From Elymus sibiricus (Eukaryota > Streptophyta > Magnoliopsida > Poales > Poaceae), in NCBI GenBank assembly GCA_039707655.1, contig CM077671.1:366632720-366696719 (forward strand): 64,000 nucleotides of DNA, written 5' to 3'. The notes below the pieces were generated by a model. That model saw nothing but the letters and a program-made list of their open reading frames with translations. It was not told the origin of the DNA and did no database searches. Shown here in pieces: positions 11,801 through 21,740 of this stretch. The position numbers and the translations under genes are program-made. Positions within the stretch are counted from its first letter, which is position 1. Each line of letters starts with the position of its first letter.

Positions 11801-11873
11801 TATTAATACCATAACCCCGGAGGAGTACATAAGGGATGTCTACCAGAACGTTTCAGACTCCGAAAAGGAGTAG
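8805..11873 (+). pseudogene. Reverse transcriptase, RNase H and integrase of element A
   Basis: The pol frame continues in phase +3 through stops at 9012-9014, 9165-9167 and 9684-9686. RT is marked by [28 protein letters not shown] and the palm motif FMDNFSVY. Element B has FMDD there, so the second catalytic aspartate is changed to asparagine. RNase H follows ([38 protein letters not shown]). Integrase has its HHCC finger ([11 protein letters not shown] … CDECQRI) and the D, D, E residues in FDYMGPF, MTDGGSH and [12 protein letters not shown]. The stretch from 9687 to 11873 is open, 715 codons from 9726. The enzyme cannot be made in one piece, and the RT active site would be inactive. Confidence 0.93.
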
Positions 11874-11992
11874 GTATGTGGTACGGTAAGTAAACCGACT
11901 CCAAAACTTTTCCAATAGCAATTTTTCTCCGTTTTGGAATATTTAATAAATTAGGAAAATTTAAAGTAGTCCGAAAAGTGCACGAGGAGGCG

Positions 11993-12120
11993 ACAAGCCA
12001 GGGGGACGCGCCCTACCCCCCTGGGCGCGCTCCTGTGGCTTGTGGCCACCCCGTGTACCCTCCGGACTCCGTTTTCTTGTGGTATACTCCTTTAGGTTGG
12101 TAAAAATTCATTATATAATC
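11993..12120 (+). promoter_or_regulatory. Internal promoter-like unit before the post-pol ORF of element A
   Basis: This segment between pol and the next ORF repeats the LTR design: ACAAGCCA (11993-12000) can pair with TGGCTTGT (12036-12043), and CGCGCCC (12007-12013) with GGGCGCG (12023-12029). TATA-like boxes follow at 12082-12087 and 12112-12118. The region is similar in sequence and layout to the U3 part of the LTR. Element B has the matching unit at about 27501-27630. An independent transcript for the downstream ORF is inferred, not shown. Confidence 0.45.
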
Positions 12121-12201
12121 TCCCGAAGGTTTTGACCACCGTACCACGGAAAAAATCCTCTGTTCTTGTTTGTTGTTGTTTTTCCGGACAGATCTGAAAG
12201 T

Positions 12202-12603
12202 ATGTCGTCCCAAGAGTCCGATGGGGAGAGCTATGTATCGCATTATCTTGCCAATCCCAAGCTCTATGGGGACTTACATCCTTATGGATTGTTCTCGGAG
12301 GAGGAACAAGAAGGCAAGTATGAGGAAGAAAGCTCGGATGAAGAAGAGATCCCTCTGCCTCAACCAGGAGATATGCACATGGAGTTCATGAAATCGAGCC
12401 TCCTAAACACAAGGAGAAAACCCAAGGTTCTATTTATCCCTTCTCGTTTTCTGCAGGAGAGCAAGCAAGAATTATGTCAAAGGATATTGAAGCTCGAGCA
12501 GGAAGTTGACGATCTGAGGGAACAAAATTTTATGCTTAAGAGGAAACTGAACAAGCTTAAAGATCCTTCTCCACCATCACCACCTCCGAAGAAAGACAAC
12601 TAA
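12202..12603 (+). CDS. Post-pol coiled-coil protein of element A (function unknown)
   Basis: An intact 133-residue ORF starts at ATG 12202 (MSSQESDGESYVSHYL). An acidic N-terminal half (EEEQEGKYEEESSDEEEI) is followed by PLPQPGDMHMEF, IPSRFLQESKQELCQR and a heptad-rich coiled coil (about residues 92-121, ILKLEQEVDDLREQNFMLK), then a proline/lysine tail. There is no signal peptide or membrane segment, so it is not a conventional envelope protein. Element B carries a homologue with the same block order (27062-27421), although the two differ elsewhere. It sits 328 bp after the pol stop behind a promoter-like unit. It may be a structural or nucleic-acid-associated accessory protein; the role is unknown. 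It is the only undamaged frame of the element. Confidence 0.75.
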   Translation: MSSQESDGESYVSHYLANPKLYGDLHPYGLFSEEEQEGKYEEESSDEEEIPLPQPGDMHMEFMKSSLLNTRRKPKVLFIPSRFLQESKQELCQRILKLEQEVDDLREQNFMLKRKLNKLKDPSPPSPPPKKDN

Positions 12604-14174
12604 ACACATGGGTATGGGCACTCCCCTTGACTTGTGCCAAGCTTGGGGGAGGTGTCCCGGTATCGTATCATCATCACATCTTTTACTTTTATCGTTTTTC
12701 TTAGTTCGATCCTTTTGGTTATATCTTGATCTAGTAGAATAAAGTTTTAGTGTGATCTAGCTTTGAGTTTTGCTTTATGTCCCCCCTATGTAACCGAGTC
12801 CGAGAGTTATATAATAAAAATAGTTTTAAGTTGAGGGCTTTGCTTGCTTGCTATGATCTTGGGAAAAAGAAATAAAAAGAAGAATAGAATAAAAGCAAAG
12901 AGTATATATGATGACCTTATGGGGAGTGATGACTTCACATATAAGAAGTATGTCGCATGAAACTTGTTGTTAGTTGACAAACATAGTTTTGGTCATTGTT
13001 GCAATTAATAGGAAGTAATAAAGAGGGAGAGGTCTCACATATAAATATACTATCTTGGACATCTTTTGTGATTGTGAGCACTCATCAAAATATTATATGC
13101 TAAAAGGTTGATGTTGGACAAGGAAGACAACATAATGAGTTATGTTTGCTTATTTCCGAATAGAAGTTATATTGTCATGGATCCTCTAACATGTGACGCT
13201 TGCCTCCACCTCATACTAGACAAAACTTCCGCACCAAGTAGAGATACTACTTGTGCATCCAAACACCCTTGAACCAGTTTTGCCATGAGAGTCCACCATA
13301 CCTACTTATGGATTGAGTAAGATCCTTCAAGTAAGTTGTCATCGGTGCAAGCAATAAATTTTTTTGCTCCCTAAATATGTATGATCTATTAGTGTGAGGA
13401 AAACAAACTTTATACGAACTTGTGATATGGAAGAAATAAAAGCGACAGACTGCATAATAAAGTTCTTTATCACAAGCGGCAATATAAAGTGACATTCTTT
13501 TGCATTAAGAGATTGCGCATCCAACTATAAAAGCGCATGACAACCTCTGCTTCCCTCTGCGAAGGGCCTATATGTTACTTTTACTTTCTAGTACTTACCT
13601 TTATGCAAGAGTCATGGTGATCTTCACCACTTCTTATATTTCACCTTTCTCTCTTGGAAAGCGTCATGTGTTGGGGAATGATCTAGACACATATATCCAC
13701 TCGGATGTGGATGATCATGAGTTATTTCTGTTGACATTACCCTTGAGGTAAATAGTTAGGAGGCGAAACTATAAGCCCCTATCTTTCTCTGTGTCCGATT
13801 GAAACTGTGATCTCATAAGTATCGCGTGAGTGTTAGCAATTGTAAAAGACTAAATGATAGTTGACTATGTGAACTTGCTGAAAAGCTCTTATATTGATTC
13901 TTTCCGATGTTATGATAAATTGCAATTGCTTCAATGACCGAGATCATAGTTTGTTAGTTTTCAATAAAGTTTCTGATTCATACTTTACCTTGTGAATGAA
14001 TTGTCACTTTAGCATAAGAAATTATATGTCAATATATGTTGCTGTTCTAAAGATGATCATGATGCCTTCATGTCCGTATTTTATTTTATCGACACCTCTA
14101 TCTCTAAACATGTGGACATATTTATCGATTTCGGCTTTCGCTTGAGGACAAGCGAGGTCTAAGCTTGGGGGAGT
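12604..14174 (+). other. 3' noncoding region and polypurine tract of element A
   Basis: No coding frame was found. The stretch from about 12900 to 13260 resembles the minus strand of 38100-38420 in element F (for example GGATCCTC.AACATGTG and GTAGAGATACTACTTGTGC), although the two elements have different LTRs. The region ends in the polypurine tract AAGCTTGGGGGAG at 14161-14173, directly before the 3' LTR. Confidence 0.75.
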
Positions 14175-15702
14175 TGATACGTCCATTTTTCATCATGCTT
14201 TTATATTGATATTTATTGCATTATGGGCTGTTATTACACATTATGGTACAATACTTATGCCTTTTCTCTCTTATTTTACAAGGTTTACATGAAGAGGGAG
14301 AATGCCGGCAGCTGGAATTCTGGACTGGAAAAGGAGCAAATATGAGAGACCTATTCTGCACAACTCCAAAAGTCCTGAAAAGTTATGGAGAATTATTTTG
14401 GAATATATAAAAAAATATTGGGCAAAAGAAATACCAGAGGGGACCCACCAGGAGGCCACAAGCCTGGGGGGCGCGCCCCTACCCCCAGGGCGCGCCCCTG
14501 TGGCTTGTGGGCCCCTTGGCAGCCCTCCGGTGCCCATCTTCTGCTATATGGAGGGTTTTGACCTGAAAAAAAAAATCAAAAGAGAGCTTTCGGGACGAAG
14601 CGCCGCCGTCTCGAGGCGGAACCTGGGCAGAAGCAATCTAGGGCTCCGGCGGAGCCGTTCTGCCGGGGAAACTTCCCTCCCGGAGGGGGAAATCGAAGCC
14701 ATCGTCATCACCAACGATCCTCTCATCGAGAGGGGGTCAATCTCCATCAACATCTTCACCAGCACCATCTCCTCTCCAAACCCTAGTTCATATCTTGTAT
14801 CCGATCTTAGTCTCAAAACCTGAGATTGGTACCTGTGGGTTGCTAGTAGTGTTGATTACTCCTTGTAGTTGATGCTAGTTGGTTTACTTGGTGGAAGATC
14901 ATATGTTCAGATCCTTAATGATAATTAATACTTCTCTGATCATGAATATGAATATGCTTTGTGAGTAGTTACGTTTGTTCCTAAGGACATGGGATAAGTC
15001 TTGTTATAAGTAATCATGTGAATTTGGTATTCGTTCGATATTTTGATAAGATGTATGTCGTCTCTCCTCTAGTGGTGTTATGTGAACGTTGACTACATGA
15101 CAGTTCACCATTATTTGGGCCTAGGGGGAGGCATTGGGAAGTAATAAGTAGATGATGGGTTGCTAGAGTGACAGAAGCTTAAACCCTAGTTTATGCGTTG
15201 CTTCGTAAGGGGCTGATTTGGATCCATATGTTTCATGCTATGGTTAGATTTATCTTAATTCTTCTTTCGTAGTTGCGGATGCTTGCGAGAGAGGTTAATC
15301 ATAAGTGGGAGGCTTGTCCAAGTAAGGGCAGCACCCAAGCACCGGTCCACCCACATATCAAATTATCAAAGTAACGAACGCGAATCATATGAGCATGATG
15401 AAAACTAGCTTGACAGAAATTCTCATGTGTCCTCGGGAGCGCTTTGCCTTATATAAGAGTTTGTCCAGGCTTGTCCCTTGCTACAAAAAGGATTGGGCAC
15501 CTTGCTGCACCTTTGCTACATTTGTTACTTGCTACTCGTTACGAATTATCTTATCACAAAACTATCTGTTGCCGGTAATTTCAGGGCTTGCAGAGAATAC
15601 CTTACTGAAAACCGCTTGTCATTTCCTTCTGCTCCTCGTTGGGTTCGACACTCTTACTTATCGAAAGGACTACGATAGATCCCCTATACTTGTGGGTCAT
15701 CA
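14175..15702 (+). repeat. 3' LTR of element A
   Basis: Begins TGATACGTCCATTTTTC and ends CTTGTGGGTCATCA; followed by the duplicated TGGAA at 15703-15707. Confidence 0.93.
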
Positions 15703-15707
15703 TGGAA

Positions 15708-16466
15708 CTCCTTGGTTTTTTGGCCGAGTCCGCATAGCCCTGATGCGTCCTTGCACTGTACACTCTATGAATGAAAACCCTCACATCAGCTAGAAGAAAC
15801 ATGAATCCACGGTGATTTTGGATGGGTGATTAAATGGGGCCGACGGACTGGGATAAGAGATGAGCGGAAATATTTCAGTAGATTAGTTACCTGGTTCTTC
15901 ACGGGGAATAAAAACAGTACCGAAGATTCCCCAATCGGGCGAGCTGGGTCGACAGCGAGCAGCGTCGAGAAAGTCGGTGTCGATAGGCCACGGCAATCGG
16001 CGGTGGAGATATGCGGTGGCGTTTTGTGGCAGCCGGCAGCGGCGACATGCGTCGAGCTAAGTGGTTGCCGCGGGGATAGGCGGTGACATGCATGGAGAGT
16101 CTTGGAGTACTAGTGTTAGTGTAGGTGCTACTGGGGTGGGGAGGGGGCGAGGAGGGGAGCAGGCGAGGGTTTTGTGACGTGTGGGTGCTAAGTTTTTTTC
16201 AAGTGGTGCTGAGGGATTCTGTCCTAGAATAGTGTGCTTCGGAGGAAACGGTTTATTAGATCCAACTGTGTGTGATAAATCCTATATAAATATTACTCTC
16301 AAGTAAACTAGCACTTCGGTGTGATGGAGATACCGCATAAGGAAAGTCGTCGCATAGTTTCAATATCAGGAAAAAAATATAATACACAAGCATAGATATA
16401 ATACACACAAACTAGATAGATTCAATCCAACATTTTTTTCGAAACAGTCAATCCAACATCTCATCT
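15708..16466. other. No gene recognised; part of CACTA X
   Basis: Resumed X sequence after element A. GC-rich to about 16170, then AT-rich, with one subterminal-type motif pair (AAACGGTTTATTAG and AACTGTGTGTGAT) at about 16246-16277. The right edge may be the 3' untranslated region of the zf-XS-like gene. Confidence 0.4.
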
Positions 16467-17193
16467 TCATGCTTGATGGTTAAGATTCTCCAGGAACTAG
16501 GCGTACGCGGCGTGCGCTATCCTACGAGAATACTTCTGCTTGAAGGAGCCAGCGGCTCGTCCTCTTGCATGCGCCAGAACACTCGAGTACGTGTTGTTAA
16601 TCTTATGGTTGCAGAACGGGCATCCATAGCCCCCATTCTTCCTGACACGCTTGTTGTACTTTCCAGCCATAAGTTCTCTGAGCCTTTGCCTCTTGAACCT
16701 CTCCTGGACGTATTCATCCTCGTTGTCCACATCGTCAGATAGCACCTATACATAGTAAAAAATGTGACGTCCGTATATTTTATAATGCGAATTCGCAAGG
16801 CAAAGTTTATGAAACATAAATTCGCAAGGCAAAGTTTATGAAACATACTATATCATGCAACAACATGAACCCTAAATCGAAGCTAACTGATTTGATGCCA
16901 AAAGTTGGCATGCCATGTTTTGGTAGCAAACCAATCAGCCTATCATATGTATTTACCAAAAATGGGTATATATGACAAACCAGTTCTCCGTCCGAGTCGT
17001 TGTCGTCGCTGGAGTGTTTGTCGGAGTCGCTGTGGATCTCCGGCTCCGGCTGGGGAAGCGCGGCGGCAGCGACAACGTCAAGGCCGCGTTGCTGTCCGCG
17101 CGATACGTCATCTCCGACGACGGCAATCTCTGTGCCCACCTTCACGCTGTGCTCGGGTGCTTCGCCGGCACCGACGTGGTTACTCCCTCTCAT
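16467..17193 (-). pseudogene. Two-exon gene with zf-XS-like CPFC finger, nearly complete
   Basis: Exon 1 (17193-16981, 71 codons) starts MRGSNHVGAGEAPEH and ends in an acidic stretch (HSDSDKHSSDDNDSDGEL). A 235-bp intron (16980-16746) has GT...AG borders and joins in phase 0. Exon 2 (16745-16467) gives DDVDNEDEYVQERFKRQRLR, then ELMAGKYNKRV..GGYGCPFC, then SVLAHARGRA. This matches the layout of the zf-XS domain of plant XS-domain/SGS3-like proteins, where LxxGK..., CPFC and L-x-HA recur. A TAG at 16497-16499 replaces a probable CAG eight codons before a TGA at 16467-16469, so only the tail is lost. The XS RNA-binding domain itself is absent. A captured gene copy inside X is likely; small expressed genes of this type cannot be excluded. 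Confidence 0.55.
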
Positions 17194-18377
17194 GGTGCAG
17201 GAAGGCCGCTGATGATGATTGAGACTGACGGCGAGGATGCTGGGGGGTGAGAGAGGATTGTGTGTAGCGAGAATGTTAAAGCCGACGGATCAGGCGCAGT
17301 TATTAAAGGGGAGTTGGGACATGAGAGGGAGGCGGGCGGCGGTTTAAAGGGACGGCTCACCTCCCGGTGAGGCGCCTGTGCGCCGGACTGCTGGCATGCG
17401 CACCGTCAATTCACACGTCTGACGACACGTCTCCCCCTGCGAACACGTCTCCCATCAATTCAACCACCTTCTCACACGCACCCCGGTCAGCCTGCGAGGC
17501 GACTTGCTGCTAACATGCGTCCCGTCGAATCACATCTGCGTGTAAGGATCGCGCTTGATACAGTTTGACCAACTTTAAAGAAAGAAATAGAAATAATTAC
17601 CATGACAAATATATATGATGTGAAAGTACATTCAATAAAGAATCCAATGGTAATAATTTTTAATTGTAAACGTTAACATTTTTTTTCAAAATTTGGTCAA
17701 AGTTTACAAAGCTTGACTTTATCCAACACTAATACGTGGAGTAAATAAAAAAAGTTTGGATTAGTAAACCGTTTGCGATGTAAACGTGATGGTTCTGTGT
17801 TGCATTTATTAATAAGCCCCCGTTTGCAAGAAGCTTAGATGAAAACTTCTCTCAAATTGGACGATTTATTTACCACGATCTATAAGTTCCATATCATGAA
17901 ATCATGTCAATGTTTCATGAATTCTAGCTTAGTTGGGCGTTTGCTGCAAATTGATTGCCAATAGTCAATATTTGCGGCCCCGAGAAGTTTGAAATTTATT
18001 GTTTTTCTTTCCATGGGGACTATAAACATGCACCCAACAAAAAAAATGAATTTCTAATCCATTCGGGCGCACAACCGCCTGTGCATATAGTTCAAATTTG
18101 AATGTTACAAATTAAATACCTAAGGAATCAATTTGATGTATATAATGTCTTAATGTTCTTTACAAATCGAATTTTAACACTACACTCCTATTGTCACATG
18201 TGCACTACATAAAAAAGTTTGACATGCATGCCTCGAAGTGACGGTGGTGTGGTGGGACGAGTGGGGGTGTGGGGTCCGGCACACAATACGCGTCGTATGT
18301 GCGCCACCACGTGGGGTTGTCCGGTTAGTTAGGCATCAAGCTGACAACGGGGATTACTCGGGCGGGTATATTGGAGT
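17194..18377. other. Gene 5' flank and degenerate Stowaway-like remnant
   Basis: 17200-17400 is GC-rich and would be the promoter and leader of the zf-XS-like gene. About 17560-17755 (AGTTTGACCAACTTTAAAG ... TTGGTCAAAGTTTACAAAGC) resembles the inner part of Stowaway/Mariner MITEs with lost ends. A subterminal-type motif (AAACCGTTTGCGATG) lies at 17767. The rest is AT-rich without a recognisable gene. Confidence 0.35.
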
Positions 18378-18545
18378 CCCATCCCCGTCCCCATCACCGC
18401 CCTCCCATTCTTGTCACCGTCTCCGTACCCATGCGTGGGGATAAAATGTTTCCCATCCCCGCCCCGATCACCGCCCTCCCATTCCCGTCACCGTCTTCGT
18501 ACCCATGCGTGGGGATATAATGTTTCCCATCCTCGTTGCCACTTC
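18378..18545. repeat. 74-bp tandem repeat, two and a fraction copies
   Basis: Units begin with CCCATCC.CG at 18378, 18452 and 18526 (spacing exactly 74 both times) and contain CGTACCCATGCGTGGGGATA. Confidence 0.8.
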
Positions 18546-18956
18546 TTTATCCCCTTGGTGAAACCCAACATGCATTTAAGAACAACATTCGATAGTATTT
18601 CAGTAAAAAAATAGTACTCCAACGCAAATAAACAATATGTTGTGGCTAAGTTTGGGATTTCTTAGGGATATTTGGGCCAGAAGGGTGGGATCTATGGAAA
18701 TTTGGGTGACCGAGGTCGCAAATTACGCGGCCGTCTACTAATTTGAGAGCCCACATGTAAGTACTTCATGGTTAAGGCGGGTAATGCTATGTATATCCGA
18801 TCCCCATCCTCGTCCTGCACGCTGGGTAAGGTATTTGACCCACCATCTTCCCCATGGGAATTCAAGCTCGCACTTCTCCGTGCCCTAATATAGTAAACAC
18901 CCATGGGGATGCGGGTAACGGTTTTAACCATTGACAGCTTCAGGTGAGGCACACAT

Positions 18957-20530
18957 GCCACGTCAAAAGTCATGCATTGGGTATATATTTAAAGCATCTC
19001 GATCATGACCTTTTCATGCATATGTTTGTGTCTCATGCATGCGGAGGTGGTCCTCGTACACTCACTCATGCGATTACCACCGACACACCCATTCGTTGCC
19101 CCCGCATGGTCTATCACCTTCGATGGCGCCCCGAGAGGGGTTTGATCAAAGGTGGATTCATCTTAGTCCATGTTTCGGCGAATATCATGGTGAGATTACG
19201 GATGAAAGTTTGGGCGTATGTGTGCATGCGCGTGCTCATTGTACAAGTTGTGAACCTCCGTATTTTCCGATTTGTGAAGGTGCCACATGAAAGGTGTGCA
19301 TTGGGTATTCAAAACATCACACAACACCTTCGTACATATGTTAAAGCAGCATGGAGGCGGTGGTTGTCCTCGGACACACCGCCCCCCTCGCACAATTATT
19401 AGTGTCACTCCCATCTGTGGCCTCGCGTACTTTTGTACCGCAACGAGAGAGGTTAGTTATTGTGGATTCTCTTTTGGTCGATGTTTGCGGTAGGCCATGG
19501 GTGTGAGATTACATGGTATAATTTGAGTGCGTGTAGTGTACGCATGAATGTCTCTCCCATCGGCTTGAATAGGGGGGTATATATATACCACGCGTCGTGA
19601 ACCTCACTTTCCGTGCGGACTTTAAGATTCCCGAGGAAGGTGTGCCACACTAAAGTTTGTGTGCTGGGTATGTAAACATCACACAACACTTCCATGCACG
19701 GTGATTGTCTTTGGATACTCCTTCGCGTGGTTGTCGTTGGAAAGTCCATTACTGGGCCCACGTGGATGTCCATCACATTGACTAACAACGAGAGAGAGGT
19801 TACCATGGTCGAATCTTCAATTGTTTTGTGTTATGGTATACATTATATAGGTCATTTGAGTTTCCTTAGCTAGCTAATTCTGAGCACACGCCTACGAATG
19901 CGTGAATCATTCCCATCGACGCTCGGCATACTAGTTGTAAGCGTCATGGACACTTGCTCGGGGGGCTAGGGGGGGGGGGACTTTCCCGTTCCAAAGCATG
20001 TGACCCATCAAAGTTGCACATGAGGTATATATTAATGAATTCAAACGCAACACAACATTTCCGTACACATGTTTGCACCACCAACAGGTGATGGTTGTCA
20101 TCGACACTCCACCGCGTGGTTAATTATCGGCGCCACACCCATTCATGGGCCTCGGTGGACGTCCATCCTTTCGACCGACAACGGGAGAGGTTTGACCAAA
20201 AGTGTTGATTCTTTGGTTGGGACGTCCGTGTTTCCAGGCGCACGGGCCATAGTCCACCTTTGACCGGAAAAGAGATGGTGTGGTTCGACCATGCTGGATT
20301 CATGTATATGTTTCATTTTCGTGTTACGACATGAGTGATATGCAATACTTGTTTGGGGGCATGTATTCATGGCTAGGATCCCCCCTCCACCGACACGAAG
20401 TGGCGACGGAGGAGACATGTGCCACATCAAAGTTGCGCATTGGGTATTTTGAACGATCAAACGACCTTGTGCATACATATTTTTGTTCCACATGCAGGCG
20501 TGTATGTTTTTTTTGAGACAACGCAGGCGT
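18957..20530. repeat. Diverged tandem array, about five units of 325-420 bp
   Basis: The landmark GCCAC.TCAAAGTTGCGCATTGGGTAT recurs in variant form at 18957, 19282, 19644, 20002 and 20421 (spacings 325, 362, 358, 419). Each unit also repeats CACAACAC.TTC.TACA, CGTGGTT, a GGCC.CGTGGACGTCCAT-like stretch and AACGAGAGAGGTT. No coding potential was recognised. The array is internal to CACTA X. Confidence 0.75.
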
Positions 20531-20979
20531 GTATATGTGTTCTGACCCCTTATCAGCATTTTTTTGACGAAATGCTCCTTTATATTATTATTCCAGGAGT
20601 AAATAGCAAACGATTCGAATGTAACAACCGTTTGTGATTGTACAGTTAACAGAAACCATTCCATCCGCCGCTGGCACATCAGCACGGTCCACTGGTGGGC
20701 GCCGGACACGATTGGGTTCCACGAGACTTCCCTCGTAAAAATATCTGCCACCTTGAGCCATTTGAAAAATTGCGGTTTCGTGGGTTTTTCCTATTTGATA
20801 GCACACACTTATTATGTTTCGGCTGTGTGCGATGTTTGTTACTCCCGCCCTGGCCGCGCCGCTTCAATCCCGTAATCTAAATTTTCAGTAGCCCGGGCAT
20901 TCCCGCCTAGTAAAATTTTCAGTAGCCGCGCGACATTTCCTCAAACACCACCTACCCCCCTCCCCACCACAAAACCTCT

Positions 20980-21740
20980 GCTCAGATAACATAAATAAAA
21001 GGAAAACCTCCGCTCCCGCTCGCACCACTCCTCTCCCTCGCTCGAACCATAGCTAGCCCGCTACCGCCGCCGCCGCCCCCGACTCCACCGTCATCCTCTA
21101 CAGGCCTTCCCGTGACTATCTCGAAGTCCTCATGAAGATCCATCACAAGGGGGTTGGACTAGAGTCGTCTGTGCAATCGACAGTAGTGCTCCTCCATGTC
21201 GAATAATGCACGCACAACTCTGGTCCACCCCGTAGTGTCGGCCTGCGAAGCACCCTCTTCCCCGCAGATCCCCATGCCCATCCTCACCCACACTCCAGAG
21301 CGTCTCTGCCTCATCCCGGCTATGCTTCCCAGGGAGCTGGAGGAGCGAATGGCCAAAAAGAGGTATATCGAGGCCTGTGCGCTGGACGACGGCGAGGTGG
21401 CCACCAAGGCCCCCGGACGTGGGCTATGACACAGGTTAAGTATATCAACCCCGACCCTTCGGGTTCAACCTCCTTGGATCTCCTCCATCCCCCCCCACAC
21501 GCGCTGATCTAATCTGCTTCGCTGTCAGGATTTTGCCTTCATCGCCATCGAGACCCTTTTGTCATTACTGAAGGTCGCGTTCTATATATATGGCGGTGGC
21601 TCGGCATTGTCAGCTGCCAAGTCAGACCTCATTGACGACGACGACGACAAGGTGCCCTATCCGTCTCTTCCAAGGGGAAATTGCCCATCCACGACATCAG
21701 GGACGTCACCCTGCAGACGTGGTCTTCCAAAGGCAAGTAG
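20980..21740 (+). pseudogene. Gene-like leader and exon remnants, unrecognised
   Basis: A TATA-like ATAAATAAAAGG at about 20990 is followed by a CT/CCG-rich leader (21020-21080), a degraded copy of the B3-like exon found at 23444 (ACTATCTCGAAGTC, about 21115), a 77-codon open frame at 21196-21429 (PMPILTHTPERLCLIP, LPRELEERMAKKRY) and an exon-like block after GCTGTCAG at about 21529 (FAFIAIETLLSLLKVAFY). I recognise no family in the 21196 frame. The context of duplicated blocks and decay suggests a captured, rearranged gene rather than a working one. Confidence 0.3.

Larger units (their letters stand above)
5512..15702 (+). mobile_element. Full-length Gypsy LTR retrotransposon A (Athila-like, Triticeae)
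   Basis: Two LTRs of 1523 and 1528 bp begin TGATACGTC and end TCA. They enclose a tRNA-Asp-type primer site, gag, protease, RT, RNase H and integrase in Gypsy order, a further ORF, a noncoding region and a polypurine tract, and a perfect 5-bp duplication flanks the whole. The tRNA-Asp primer and extra 3' ORF fit the Athila/Tat branch. The LTRs match the abundant Triticeae families of the Sabrina/Fatima/WHAM type, but I cannot settle the name. The coding region carries several stops, one frameshift, a lost start codon and a changed RT active site, so the copy is inactive. I counted about 40 differences between the LTRs (roughly 2.5 percent), suggesting insertion on the order of one million years ago. 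Confidence 0.93.

Noticed and set aside
15602..15802. Minus-strand frame across the end of element A
   Set aside because: It crosses the LTR boundary and the target duplication; the frame is accidental.
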